Origin: Aquilaria yunnanensis
Taxonomy: Eukaryota > Streptophyta > Magnoliopsida > Malvales > Thymelaeaceae
DNA: 64,000 nucleotides
NCBI GenBank assembly: GCA_039654915.1
Contig: CM077598.1
Location: 75,792,041-75,856,040 of the forward strand
Direction: 5' to 3'
Within the stretch, counting starts at the first letter, position 1. Every line of letters begins with the position of its first letter. The position numbers and the translations under genes are program-made. This document shows positions 43,166-55,897 of the stretch, one piece after another. The notes beneath the pieces were generated by a model. It worked only from the letters and a program-made list of their open reading frames with translations, ran no database searches and was not told the DNA's origin.

Positions 43166-44802
43166 TGGGCAACATGCTCGGAAACCTTAGCGGCAAGGGT
43201 ATCCTCGGAGGCACACTCCTCGACAACTGCCTTGAAGGAAGCCTGAGTGAGCACACCCCTCGCCATCTGGGGACCCATTTCCCGCCAATCCTTGAAGAAC
43301 AGGTTCACGTCCTCCATGAAAGACCAGAACGGCTGCCTTGGGACTTTGTCCTTTGGGGTGTGGGAATCCCGAAGAGCCCGCCTTCGGGCATGCTCAACCA
43401 TCCAAGCTGAGGGTGCCAGATCCTCTGAAAAGTTGAAAGCGTAAGTCAGACAAAGCTCCTTAACTATACAAGTTATGAGGATACGAGTATTAAAAAGGGG
43501 TAAGAGACAAACCAGGCTCAACCACAACAACGTCGTCATCGGAGTCTTGGACGTCCTCCACATCGGCAAGAATATCTTTGCCTTTATCCCTTCGGCGTTT
43601 TTCCAACTCCTCGGCAGAGGGACTCCCTGCCAAAGAGCCCAAAAGATCCACCGACGTGGTGGGACTCAACGAAGCAGAAGCAGCGACCACCCCGGCAGGA
43701 ACCTCGGCCGCAGTTTCAGGCTGGGTGGAAGTTGCAATGTCACCGCTGACCTCCGCCACATCCTCCGGGGGTGGAAGAAGGGTGTCCTTCTTCGCCTTCT
43801 TGACCAAAGACGGTCCGCTCTTAGTAGTCTTGCACCTCTTGGAGATGCCTTTCTTCGTTTGTTCTCCCTTCTCGGCCTGACCAAGGAAGAGAGACTTTTA
43901 GTAGGCAGCAGACTCGTTGCCCATCTCTGAAAAAGAGGGAAAACATCAATGTGAGTCCAGACAGGCACTTATGCTGAAAACTTTGAAAGGAAACTTATTT
44001 TCAAAAAAGGCTTTGTAAGTAAGCTCGCTTCGAAGGAGCTTTACTAGCCAAGACTCCTTCCCCTTGATGGCAGGAGTTGGCATGCCGAGATCAGTCTTAT
44101 GCTCCTTAACCACCCCCAACTCCCGAAGGACCTCCTCGGTAATAAGCCTCCAATTGATGGAGAAGGGATAGAGGGAGCGTGGAGGGACCTCAACATCCCA
44201 GTTGGTGATAGCACGGATACGTCTGTCGAAGTCCGCAAACCTTGTCGCCAACTCAGGAGTTAGCAACTTCTTGGGATCCACGACATCCCTCTGCAGCTTT
44301 CCCCAAGCCCACTTAGTCGAAACATGCGACCAGTCCTCCGCCACCTTTAGGAAGAAGAACTTCCTTTGCCACCCTCCCAGATCCCCAAGGTAGCATGAAA
44401 TAAAAGCCACCCTTCAGGACCCTTCGGGACCAGATAGAGCTTGTAATACTGCATGAACAAGATAAAATGGGGTTCTATCCCGAAGAACCCGCACATGCAG
44501 AGAAAAGCGTTAAAATAGCCGTATGAGTTGGGAGGAAGCTGATTCACAGCTACGCCATGAAATTGGCAAAAGTCACATATCATATTCGCAAGGGGAAACC
44601 GAAGTCCGGCCTTCAGTTGGGCTCGGAAAACGTTAACCTCGTCGTCCCGATTCATAAAACTAAAGTGACCGTGGTGGGGCAACCTTGTGGTGGCATAGGA
44701 GGGAAGGAAAAATTTGGTTGTCCACTTTTCTAATTTCTCAGAAGTGGAGCAACAAGGGTGAGACATAAGAGGTTGCCAGCTCTCGGGAATAGGCGAAGAC
44801 AT
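43166..44802 (-). pseudogene. aGene copy in N2, exons 1-3
   Basis: Exon 1 (43999-44802) starts MSSPIPESWQPLMSHPCCST and carries CDFCQFHGVAVNQLPPNSYG. About 20 codons around LPRGSGSKKF are lost near 44395. Exon 2 (about 43503-43927) begins at the MGNESAAY-type block (a stop replaces a tyrosine codon near 43900) and is rich in serine and acidic residues. Exon 3 (about 43166-43425) reads KVPRQPFWSFMEDVNLFFKD. The donor of intron 1 has AT (43997-43998) where every other copy has GT. Exon 4 is missing because of N1. Confidence 0.8.
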
Positions 44803-45060
44803 GGTTGGCCAGAAAAGAGACTTTCGGAAAAAAGAAAAATGACTTCAGGAAGCTAGAAGAAAAGCAGAAACCGAAGGATCTTTAGAGTCAGAACTCACCA
44901 AAAGTCTTGCCGAAGTCAGGGTTTGTGTACGCCATCTTGAAAGGTGGCCGGAAGAAGCGCCGCCGTTAATACCGCCGCAAAAAAGGGAGAGTAGGCATAA
45001 GAGCAAACGATAGCAAAGTGAGAGCAAAGAAAAACAAATGAAGAGTATGACAGGAGGAGG

Positions 45061-45068
45061 CTTATATA
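45061..45068 (-). promoter_or_regulatory. TATA box of N2 aGene
   Basis: Minus strand reads CGATCTATATAAGCCTCCTC followed by CTGTCATACTCTTCATTTG. N3 and N4 have the same context. Confidence 0.72.
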
Positions 45069-45484
45069 GATCGAGGAAGGGTAGCCGGAAAGGCATCATA
45101 ATTGCTGTGCGAAGGCGAAACATCACCATAATTGCCCCTCGCGCGTGAAAAAGCATACCTATCCCAACCAGCACCTGCCATGTGTCGCCCGTCATGAGAA
45201 ACTAGGACGCATTTTCTGACATCTTGAAAACACCGGGTGCACCGCTCCAGACTAACACGCCTAGTTCCAAGATGTGACGGTCCACTAGCCTATGGTAGGA
45301 AAAGTAAAGAGGTTGGGTATCTCGAGAACACCAAAAGGCAGACAGGTGACACCTGTCCGAACAAAGCATATCCCCTAGGTGGCGAAGTGCCTCCCCTGCG
45401 AACGTCATACTCCGAGTCCTGAAAAGCGCCCCCAAAAGGACCACTAGACGAAGCCTCCACTCCGGCCTTCCGAAGGGGGGCATG

Positions 45485-46402
45485 TGATAGCCGAAGTGCT
45501 ATTGCCCTGGTCACCTAAGGACCCCGGAAAGGAGGGAGTCAGACACCTGAGGTACACGACCTCGGTAGCCCGCCAATACCAACCTCAGGAACCTAGCGTA
45601 CCACCTCCCTTGAGTAGGCGACAGAACTAGCTTTGGGGGATAAGAACCAGCCACCTTCTGCAGGAGAAAGTCCCCCGAAGGACTAACTTCGGAGCCAGTT
45701 AATACCCCGAAGTACCAGTCTAACTTCGGGAAAAGGCCTCTCACTTCGAAGGGAGACATCAACCAAGGGGACCTCAGAGGTACGACAGGAGCGATCAAGG
45801 AGTCTCTGACATTTCGCGCTCGCTCTGACACGCTACCACAACCTACGTCCTATCATGTAGGGCTACGCTTGCCACAGCTCGCGGCCGAGGAGCCTGCAGG
45901 CGGCTAGGGGCCCCCACGCCCAAAAGTATGGATGACATCCGTCCATACATGTGTCACAATCCGAAGGGCTCACCCCCTCTTATATATCAGAGGAGTGGTC
46001 ACAGGCAAAATGGGGGATCTCTCTCCTCTCTCCGCCCTGAATCCTCTCCACTTAGCCCCCAGGAAAACACGGCAGGCAATAGTCTCTTGTGCCTACTACT
46101 CCCTCTCCACCTCTGAAAGCACTGCTTGGGCGTCGTAGGCTCCTCCATAGAAAAAGACTCCGGGGACCTCCTAACGCATGTTTTCTAAGTGTTTCAGGCA
46201 GGTCCTCCTGAGGAATCCTTGTTTCGGGCTCTCTCCCATACCGGAAGTCCTTCTCGGCCTCACCGTCCCTGCCACACGAAGGTGCTGCCAGCCATCACAG
46301 GTGATCCACACAGACCACCTTCTGTCAGGACTCGCCTGCACCTCCTGAAGTCCCTACCGCATTCACCACGACACACAGTGGAAATGATGCTTATGGGCAT
46401 CA
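45485..46402 (+). repeat. N2 3' LTR (918 bp)
   Basis: Begins TGATAGCCGAAGTGCTATTG and ends TGCTTATGGGCATCA. It has a CATGTG box near 45950, TATATAT near 45981 and ACTCCGGGGACCTCCTAACG, but the left arm of the hairpin is degraded. ATAAA after it is the possible target site. Confidence 0.83.
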
Positions 46403-46860
46403 ATAAAAGTTTAGGATGTGTGCAATCAAGTGTGCTACTTAGTATGACAACCAAGAATCCCAATGTGTCAATATGTTTAAAAATCAAAGTTTGGGTGCAA
46501 ACGAACATTCGGCCAAGAACAATAAATGAGAAGTTCACAACATAAAATCCATCTCACATTCATATAAACATGGCACACCTTGGCCCATAACCATTCATTA
46601 TTTACATAACCAAAACCACACTAACAAGAATAATTTGGTCTACCATGGTACTCCCTGTACCACAAAACCTAGGCATACCTAAGACTACATACATATGTAC
46701 ACAACAAAAGTAGCCTACACAGTACACCAAACATGTCTACATAACATGGTTGGCCAAAGTTCAAGTTCTCCAAATTATGATTACAGGCCGAGACCACTAC
46801 TCTCCAAACAAAACCTTAAGTGTGCCATAGAGCAAGACACACTGCAGCACAAGTCTTATA
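46403..46860. other. Unassigned AT-rich segment
   Basis: About 460 bp between the N2 LTR and a copia LTR. I see no coding frame or repeat shared with the rest of the window. Confidence 0.4.
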
Positions 46861-47987
46861 TGATGGGTTTCAGGAGCCAAACAGCGCAGTGGAATTTAAC
46901 CGAAATCCTCCAGGATCCAAGTGAAACGGGGTAAACCGGGTGTTCAAAAATTTTCATACCTAATTTTCGGTTGAGATCTCTCACTCAACTGTAGAGTCGA
47001 ATCACAAAACCTGAACAGTTGACGTGTTCAGGCTCTCTATGGTATCCACAAGAGCCTCTTGGGATCACCACACTTCCACCACGTCCCGGCAGATGCGTTT
47101 CTCTTGCGCTCACAGTGCTAGATTGCGTCCTCCAAGGAATTGCAAGAGAAGAGTGCGGCTGTCCTTTTGGGAGGCTAGGGCAAGGAGACCAGCGAATTTC
47201 TCACTAGAAGTTGTATTTATAGTGAGACTCAACTTCCAGGCTGAATAGGTTTCAACGCCCTAATCCAATTAGGCTTTAATTTCGGGCTTAATAATGGCTC
47301 AACTATTGGGCCCATTATTAATACGAAATTATTGTGAAACCAAAACCCAAATTATTAGCCCATGCACTCTAATGATCCAAATAGCTCTATGTGTGCGACC
47401 CAATAGGCTCTAACCACGTTGGCAATGATCATAGATCACATTTATGATCAGAAGCAATGAGCAGTGTCTAGCAACACATCATTGCTACCCAGGTGACATG
47501 ATTGTCGATGATTCGACTAAATCTTTATGATCATCACCGATATATGCCATTGTCCCTTTGTCCAAGATATTAAGACTAAGCACGAGACATGGAATGTGTC
47601 ACTCTCGTATAGCCCAATCTTTGGTTTCTTGCTTACCTAGTAGACTAACTTAAACAGATGACATTGATATCGTATATCAACTCATCCGAGCATGGCCATG
47701 CATTTTCTAAGTCTCACTCTATCAAAAGGCCCGAAGATATCACTCCCGTTACATAGGAGGGACAAATCCCATCTTGATCATACAAATCCCTCCGCATGAT
47801 ATGTGACATACCCAATGACCTCTTTCAAGTTCACTCAGTTACGAGCAACAAAGGAAAGTATCAAAGTATGTGACTCACATGTAGGGAACCTTGATGATCT
47901 TAGGTTGAAGGACTACATATACCATGATCACTATGAGAATCACTTATGACACTCATATAACGATCCATGAAGTGTTCTCATGGTGGG
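46861..47987 (-). repeat. Ty1/copia LTR, truncated (about 1127 bp)
   Basis: Closely matches the complete LTR at 52235-53648, from its plus-strand left end to the CATGGTGGG segment, where it joins the truncated N3 LTR. Sense is minus, with TATA (CTATAAATACAAC) at about 47210-47222. Confidence 0.85.
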
Positions 47988-48833
47988 GGAAAGACCAACC
48001 ACCCCTTGCGGGATAAAGCCCCCTGAAGACATAGACACCGAAGTTCCAGCCCGACTCCAGGAAAAGGGCCCTTACCTCGAAGTGAGACATCAACCAAAAG
48101 GACCTCGGTTGTACGGCAAGAGCCATCAAGGAGTCTCTGACACTCCGTTCATATACGTCTCCAACACGATACCTCCAGACATGCTCTGGCACGCCACCTC
48201 CAAAAGCACTTGGCACGCCATCGCAGCATGCGTCCCATCGCACAGGGCTACACCTACTACGGCTCGCGGGCCGAGGAGCCTTTAGATGGCTAGGGGCCTC
48301 CACGCTTAGAAGTACGAACACCATCTATCCATACACGTGTCACAATCTGAAGGGATCACCTCCTCCCTTATAGACTAGGGAAATGGTCATAGGCAGGAGG
48401 TCCTCCGCCCAGAGGACCAAAAGGACAAGAGGACCTGAATACTCTCCCTTCAGCCCTCAGAAAGACACGCCAGGCAAGAGTCCCTTGTTCTTATTACTGA
48501 GTATCTCTCTTTCTCGGAGCACTGACTTGGGGATTGGAGGTTCACTCGCGGAAAACCACCCCAGGGGACTCCTAACCCCTGTTTTCTGAGTGTTTCAGCC
48601 AGGTCTCCCAGAAGGATCTCCACTCCGGGCCCTCTCCCGTGCCGGAAGTCTTTCTCGTCCTCACCAACCATGGTACCAGGAAGCTGCTGGCCACCACTTA
48701 AGGTCACCCTCTCAGGGTACCTTCTTGCACCTCCAGGACCCCCTGCTGCCCACACCGCTGCACACAGCGGAGATGCTGGCTCCGCCTAATCGGACCGCAT
48801 CAGATGCTGGCTCCGTACCTCCAGACCGCATCA
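47988..48833 (+). repeat. N3 5' LTR, left end missing
   Basis: Matches the second half and more of the 3' LTR and ends CTCCAGACCGCATCA. Primer site TGGCACCGTCTGTGGGAA follows at 48836-48853. An ATG near 48772 in the LTR is open across the LTR end into gag-like SKERRLSRSPFVPEIQ. Confidence 0.83.
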
Positions 48834-50740
48834 TCTGGCACCGTCTGTGGGAAATCACTCCCAGGTTGCTGAAAGTTGAAGCTCAGCGTTCTAAGGAAAG
48901 GAGACTTTCGAGGTCCCCGTTCGTGCCAGAGATTCAACGGGCAACCAAATAATGGCAACAGGGATTTCCCTGCCCGAGGGTGAATGCCCTCTGACTGTTA
49001 CCATAGGCTTCCTGCGCGAGTTCCCACACCCTGGCGTGGTCTAAATGACGCAGTAGTCAAGCCAAAGAAGGCCGCAGCAAAAATTCAAGCCGAAGGCCCT
49101 CCTCATCAGTACCTCGTGGGGTGGAGAGTCCCATGCCAATTCACAGGAAGTGGGAAAACGGAGATCAACGGGATGAGTCCTCGGCGGGAAACATGCTCCC
49201 CGGAGTATGACCTACGGTAAAAGCAGATTCGGGATAACCCAGACCTCCCCACCGAAAGAGTTCAGCACCCGAGGAAAAAATCACCATCTCCTCGGCAACG
49301 AAGTCAAAACCCATTGCCCCGAGAGGTCATTTACGGCTTGACTTGCGGGCAAAAGGTGCCAACTCTACTTCCCAGGACACAACCACTGTCCGAAGTGACC
49401 CACCTCCGCTCAACGCCGCGAAAAAGAGTATAGCATTCAGAAAAGACTATCAAAATGGTGCATTGAACTCAAAGAGTACTACATCGTGTATGAGCCTAGA
49501 AGTGCAGTAAGCGCCCAGGTACTGGTAGACTAGATCGCCGAATTCCCAGAAGAAGGGAAGGCTGAAACCAACAGAGGAGACAGAGCGAAGGTAGATCTAG
49601 AGTGGAAACTCCTTGTCAGTGGAACCCCAAGCACAGAACATCAGGGTGCTGGGATACCCCATTGGGGGCCTGAAGGCAAGGAGGCCGCTAAGACGATCAA
49701 ATTTGATTACCAAAAGCGTTGGGCCATCCGAGCATGGCAACGCTAGCTATAATAACCTCGTACAAAAGGCAGAAAGATCCGATAGAGAGAAATCTCGCGA
49801 CCAAAGAAGTCCCGAAAATCCTCATGAAGATGCAGGAAGTGCGAAGACATCCCAGACGATATTTCTTGATTAAGGAAAAGCTATACAGGCAAAGTTATGC
49901 AATTCCATTATTAAGATATATCGGTAAAATGGGTGCAGGACAATTCATCCAAGAGGTGTGAAAATGCCCAGAGACACGCCAGCACCCGAAGACTACCTTC
50001 GGAGCGGATAACCTCGAAAAGATTACACCGAGCCACTCCAGACAGCACCTGAAGATGTGAAGTTCTACATGATAGTAGAGGACTACTTCACTGAGTGGGG
50101 TAAGGCAGGACTCCTAGCAACCATGCCAGCAAAACCTGCACAAAAAGATCGTCTGGAAGAACATAGTATGCTAATTTGGCATACCGACGATGACACTGGC
50201 TAGTAATGATTTCCAGTCTATGGACAGAAGATTTCAAGAATCCGTCACTGACCTCGGAATAAAAAGGCACTTCAGCCCACTAGCTCAGTCCCCGAGCAAC
50301 AGACAAGTAGAGTTGCCGAAAGAGCTACAAAAGAGGGACTATAAGAGATGCAAAGGGAAAGTGGCCAGGAGAACCTCCTATTGTACTAGGGAGTTGTCAC
50401 TTATCTCCAGTACAGAAGCCACTATCCATTTGAAGTAGTTCGGCCATCATACAGTTGTTTGACGAAGGATGGCCGACGAACCAAGCCCGAAAGAAGATCC
50501 TTTTTGGCAAAAGATGGCCATAAGTGCAAACCTACATGATAGGCCAAAAGGAATAAGGAAAAGGAGACCTCACGCCCAAAAGGCCGAATTAGAACCTTGA
50601 AAGCTGTCCTATGGGGTACTTTGGCATTTGGTCCTAAACGAGGTCCAAAAGGGTGTATACAAGCTCGGCAACACCGAATAAGGAAAACTGAAAAATAAAA
50701 GGCACTCAGGCGCCTTAAAGAAATTCTACACTTAGAATTT
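48834..50740 (+). pseudogene. N3 gag start, RNase H and integrase remnants
   Basis: Gag N-terminus (RRLSRSPFVPEIQ, then a PLTVTIGFLREF-like stretch) runs to about 49380. It then jumps into the RNase H region (PLSEVTHLRSTPRK, KMVHIELKEYYIVYEPRSAV). Integrase pieces include VAHPQSNGQVEV-related LAQSPSNRQVEL and the C-terminus near 50600-50740. Many stops and frameshifts. The gag to RNase H jump is the same as in N1 and N4. Confidence 0.78.
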
Positions 50741-51004
50741 TTAGACAAGAAATGGTGAAAGCCAGAAATTTATCTAAGTACAGAAAGTTTTCCCCTGACT
50801 GAGAATGTTCGCCGAACAAAGCTGAAGTATGGACTCCCGAAAGTCTCCTATTCCTTCCGAAGTTAGTTGGGTTATAGGCCCAAAAAAGGGCAAGTCTACC
50901 GAACACGGCCGACAAGGGGTAGGCTAAACTTTGCCTAAGGGAACTTCGCCAACTGCGAAAGACTTCCTGAAGAATGGCTGACGAAAATGAGCAAAGAGAG
51001 TACC

Positions 51005-51033
51005 AAAGTCCCTTGATCGAAAGTGGTCGGGAC
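51005..51033. repeat. Single hairpin repeat in N3
   Basis: AAAGTCCCTTGATCGAAAGT followed by GGTCGGGA, a diverged single copy of the motif repeated in RT1 and RT2, again just past the aGene 3' end. Confidence 0.65.
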
Positions 51034-51171
51034 AAGTGGGAAACAAAAATTGCTCAAAAAGACTTAGCCAAAATAATGAAGGAAAATTCATTGAAGAAGG
51101 TCTTGATAAAAGGAGGAGATTACAAGAAGAAGAATACAAAGAAAAAGAAGAAGGCAAAGGTCCTAGAATAT

Positions 51172-54100
51172 CTAAGGGACCCCGGCGTCATGGGAAGCTT
51201 CGGCTCCTGAATCTTTCGCCGCCACCTTCGGTGCAGGAGGAGGAAACGGCAGGTTAAGGAACTTGACTCTTGACCACATCCACCGAGGCCCCCCGGGAAT
51301 ATCCAGGGCAGCCAGAAAGGAAGGATCGAGGTCCAGATACTTCTTCAGAAACTGATGACGAGCTAGGCAGAAGCCGTCCTGAAAAGCAACCTTGGACGTT
51401 TGGACGACTTTACCTCTTTCAACGTCTAACTCGTCTGCCTCATGTTGAAGATCCGAAACCTCCTGCTGAAGGTCGGAAATCTCCTTCTCTAGCTCCTCGG
51501 TTATCTTCTTCTTCTTCGAACCCTCCTTCAGCAAGTCAACCTTCGCCTGGAGTTCGGCATTTTCAGCCATCGCCTTTGCCAGGATGGTAGACTTCCCTTC
51601 CTTTTCCTTTTGAAGGGTCTCGTTGGCAGAAGTCAGGCTGATTAATTTGTTGCCAAGGTCGGACATCTTCTTGGAAAAATCGTTCAAGAGCCCCTCTTGG
51701 CCCTTCAAGAACTCCTCCCGAGGACTGGCAATCTTCTCCTTGCATATTTGGCTCAACTTGGTGTTCGTCAACACCGAGTTGCCAGAAAAAACTTTGACCT
51801 TCTCCATTTTGTCTTCAGCCCAAGCTCGGGCCGAAGACTGCTTTGCTGCTCAAGCTCGGAGGTATCCACTATACCCCAAAAGCTGTAAAAAAAGAGAAGG
51901 TACTTAGCAAAATTTGCACAAGGAAAGCCAAAAACACTTAGGCAAAAAGTGGGAAGGAAAAGTGAAGAGCCTGAAAAGTTACCTGAGCAGCATGCTGGGA
52001 AACTTTTGCAGGAAGGGCATCCTCGGAGGCACACTCCTCGGTGACTGCCTTGAAGGATGCCTAAGTAAGCACGCCCCTCACCATTTAGGGAGCCATATCC
52101 CGACAATCCTCGGAGAACAGATTCATGTCCTCCATGAAAGACCAGAATGGCTCCCTTGGGACTTTGTCCTTCGGGACATGAGAATCCCGAAGATCCCTCA
52201 TTCGGGCATGCTCAATCTTCCAAGCCAGGGGCACTGTTGGGTTTCGGGAGCCAAACAGCGCAGTGAAATTTAACCAAAACCCTCAAGGATCCAAGTGAAA
52301 CGGGGTAAACCGGGTGTTCGAAAATTTCATACCTAATTTTCGGTTGAGATCTCTCACTCAACTGTAGAGTCGAATCACTAAACCTGAATAGTTGACGTGT
52401 TCAGGCTCTTTATGGTATCCACACGAGCCTCTCGGGATCACCACGCTTTCACCACGTCCCGGCAGATGCGTTTCTCTTGCGCTCGCAGTGCTAGCTTGCG
52501 TCCTCCAAGGAATTGCAAGAGAAGAGTGCGGCTGTCCTTTTGGGATTCTAGGGCAAGGAGACCTATGAATTTCTCAATTAAAAGTTGTATTTATAGTGAG
52601 ACTCAACTTCCAGGCCTAATGGGTTTCAAAGCCCTAATCCAATTAGGATTTAATTTCGGGCTTAACAATGGCTTAACTCCTTGCCCATTATTAATACAAA
52701 ATTAAAGTGAAACCATAACCCAAATAACTAGCCCATGCACTTTAATGATCCAAATAGCTCTATGTGTGCGGCCCAATAGGCTCTTACCATGTTGGCAATG
52801 ATCATAAATCAGATTTATGATCATAAGCAATGAGTGGTGTCTAGCAACACATCATTGCTACTCAAGTGACAAGATTGTCGATGAATCGACTAAACCTTTA
52901 TGATCATCACTGATATATGCCATTGTCCCTTTGTCCAAGATATCAAGACTAAGCACGAGACATGGAATGTGTCACTCTCGTATAGCCCAATCTTTGGTTT
53001 CTTGATTACCGAGTAGACCAACTTAAACTGACGACATTGATATCGTATATCAACTCATCGGAGCATGGCCATGGATTTTCTAAGTCTCACTCTATCAAGG
53101 GGCCCAAAGATATCACTCCCATTACATAGGAGGGACAAATCCCATCTTGATCATACAAATCCCTCCGCATGATATGTGACATACCAAATGACCTCCTTCA
53201 AGTTCACTCAGTTACGAGCAACAAAGGAAAACATCAAAGTATGTGACTCACATGTAGGGAAGCTTGATGATCTTAGGTCGAAGGACTACATATACCATGA
53301 TCACTATGAGAATCACTTATGACACTCATATAACGATCCATGAAGTGTTCTCATGGTGGGCCGGTCCAGTACACAAGTTCTCCAACTTGTACCCATATGT
53401 AGACTACATATCTCATATTAGTCTCCACATATGCTAGTCATTATGTATTATTACAACCCGCTCCACAATAATGCTAGACTAGGGACGTTTAAGAATATCA
53501 TTATTCTAGGGTTACAATTATGTTTATTACGTTACGCAAAAACAAAAAAACAAACAAAATTGCTGGATTAATGCCTCAATAAAATATCATGACTCAATGT
53601 GCAAAAATACAATCATCTCATGATTGGCTTTTTGGGACAACACTAACAGTTGGATCCTCTGCAAAAAGAAACATGCATCTTATCAGGTAAAAATTCCTTG
53701 ATTATAAAAAATGTAAGCTGATTGCAGGGAAAAAGAGACAAACCTGGTGTGACCTCGGCACAGTCGTCATCAAAGTCACCGACCTCCTCCATGTCGGCAG
53801 GAACATGTTTGCGCTTGGCCGTTCGGCGCTTTTCTAAATCTTCGGCAAAAAGATCAGCCAAAGAGCCCAACAAATCCACCGACATGGCGGGACTCGGAAG
53901 GGTAAGAACGGCTACCTCGGCAAGAACCCCCCTGGCAGTTTCAGGCTGGGACAAAGTTGCAACCTCCATAGAAGTTGCAATGACATCGCCAACCTTGGTG
54001 GAAGTAGCAATAACATCGCCGACTTCCGAAACGTCCTCCGGAGGGGGAAGAGGGGTATCCTTCTTGGCCTTCTTGGCCAAAGATGATCTGCTCCCAGAAG

Positions 54101-55087
54101 CCTTGTGCCTTTTCTTTTGTTCTCCCTTCTTGGCCTGACCAAGGAAGAGAGACCTGTAGTCGGCGGCAAACTCGTCACCCATCTCTGAAAAAGAGGGAAG
54201 AAATCAGTGTAAGTCCACAGGCACTTATGCTGAAAAAGCTTTGAAAGAAACTTACTTTAAAAAAAGGCTTCGTAAGTAAGCTCGCTCCAAAGGAGCTTCA
54301 CCAGCCAAGAGTTCTTCCCCTCAGTAGTAGGAGCTGGCATGCCGAGATCCGTCTTGTGCTCCGTAACCACCCCCAACTCCTGTAGGACATCCTCGGTCAT
54401 GAGTTTCCACATGATCGGGAAAGGGTAGAGAAAGCGTGAAGGGACCTTGGTATCCCAGTCGGTGACAGCACGGATTCGTCTGTCAAAGTCCCCAAACCTC
54501 GCCGCCAACTCGGGAGTTAGCAACTTCCTGGGATCCATGACATCCGCCTCTAGCTTTCCCCAAGCCCACTTAGTCAGGACGTGCGACCAGGCCTCCGCCA
54601 CCTTCAGGAACAAGAACTTCCTTTGCCACCCTCGCCAACTATCTTTGGTAGCGAAGGTGAACATAAATTTCTTGCTCCCAGATCCCCGAGGCAGCATGAA
54701 ATAAAAGCCACCATTCGGAACTGGATAAAGCTTATAATACTACATGAACAGGATGAAATGGGGTTATACCCCAACGATCCCGCACATGCAGAGAAAGGCG
54801 TTGAAATAGCAAAATGAGTTTGGAGGAAGCTGATTCATGGCTATGCCATGAAATTGGCAAAAGTCACAAATCATGTTCGCAGGAGGAAACCGAAGTCAAG
54901 CCTTCAGTTGGGCTCGAAAATTGGTAACCTCGTCGCCCCGATTCATAAAGCTAAAATGCCCAAGGCGAGGTAACCTTGTGATGGCATACGAGGGAAGGAA
55001 AATTTTGGTCTTCCATTTTTCTAATTTTTCAGGAGTGGTGCAACAAGGGTGAGACATACGAGGTTGCCAACTCTCGGGAATAGGCAT
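51172..55087 (-). pseudogene. aGene copy in N3, split by a copia LTR
   Basis: Exon 1 runs from ATG at 55085-55087 (MPIPESWQPRMSHPCCTTPE) to about 54254, with a TGA right after RAQLKA and further stops near 54725-54780. Exon 2 is about 53753-54184 (MGDEFAADYRSLFLGQAKKG). Exon 3 is divided by the copia LTR at 52235-53648; its left part (about 51984-52234) carries KVPREPFWSFMEDMNLFSED. Exon 4 (51172-51880) is a long coiled coil followed by FQDGFCLARHQFLKKYLDLD. All four exons are recognisable, but the gene is dead. Confidence 0.8.
52235..53648 (-). mobile_element. Ty1/copia solo LTR (1414 bp) in N3 aGene exon 3
   Basis: Minus strand begins TGTTAGTGTTGTCCC and ends CCCGAAACCCAACA. It is bounded by aGene exon 3 sequence on both sides. 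TATA at 52588-52595 (minus strand TATAAATA). The 5 bp flanks are GGCAC and GTTGG, so a target duplication is not recognisable. This is the reference copy for the other copia LTR fragments here. Confidence 0.85.
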
Positions 55088-55357
55088 GGTTGACCGAAAA
55101 ATGACTTTAGAAAAAAGGGGAAAATGATTTCAGAAAGAGGAAAGATGACTTCGGGAAGCCAAAAGAAAAGCAGAAACTGAAAGAACTCTAGAAATCAGAA
55201 CCCACCAAAAGTCTTGCCAAAGTCTGGGTTTGAGGATGCCATCGTAAAAGATCACCGGAAATCGCTCCCCCGCTAAAACCGCAGCAAAAGAGGAGAAAAA
55301 GGCACAGAAAAAAGTGACAGCAAAGAAACACAAATGAAGAGTATGACAGGAGGAAGG

Positions 55358-55365
55358 CTTATATA
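55358..55365 (-). promoter_or_regulatory. TATA box of N3 aGene
   Basis: Minus strand CGATCTATATAAGCCTTCCT, then CCTGTCATACTCTTCATTTG; about 270 bp upstream of the aGene ATG. Confidence 0.72.
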
Positions 55366-55897
55366 GATCGAGGAAGGGCAACCAAAAGGGCGTCATAAAT
55401 GCTGCGCGAAGGTGAAACTTCGCCATAATGGCCCCTTGTGCGTGAAAAGGTGTGCCCATCCCAACTGATGCCTGCCACGTGTCGCCCGTCACAAAAAACT
55501 AGGACGCATTTTATGACATTTAGAAAACCCAGGCACGCTGCTCGAGACTGGCACGACTAGTTTCAAGACACGACGGTTACTAGCCTATGGCGGGAAAAAT
55601 AAAAAAGTTGGGTATCTCGAGAACACCGAAGGATGGATAGATGACATCTGTCCAAACAAGGCTTATCACCTAGGAGGCGAAGTCCCTCCCTAACCGACGT
55701 CATACTCTGAGTGTAAATCCATCAGGTCCGGGGTTCAAGGCTTCGTGCCGCCTTGTTCGACCGAAATGGACATACTACCACATGGGCCTCCGGGAGTCAA
55801 CGGGGTCGTCCTGTCAAAACTGCCGATTGGGCGATAGACGAACACTAAGAGGACTACTTTCCGAAGTCTCCACTTCGGCCTTTCCAAGGGGGGCATC

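Larger units (their letters stand above)
43082..46402 (+). mobile_element. N2: Tat-type element, 3' part (aGene and 3' LTR)
   Basis: It begins abruptly in intron 3 of aGene at the N1 LTR edge. It continues through aGene exons 3-1 (minus strand), the promoter, the purine tract GAAGGGGGGCATG and a complete 3' LTR. The gag-pol side is absent from this side of N1. Confidence 0.82.

Noticed and set aside
52231..53653. Target duplication around the copia LTR in N3
   Set aside because: Flanks GGCAC and GTTGG do not match, so I do not claim one.
55735..55775. tRNA or Pol III element from a GGTTCAAGG-like box
   Set aside because: Only part of a B box matches, with no A box or cloverleaf.
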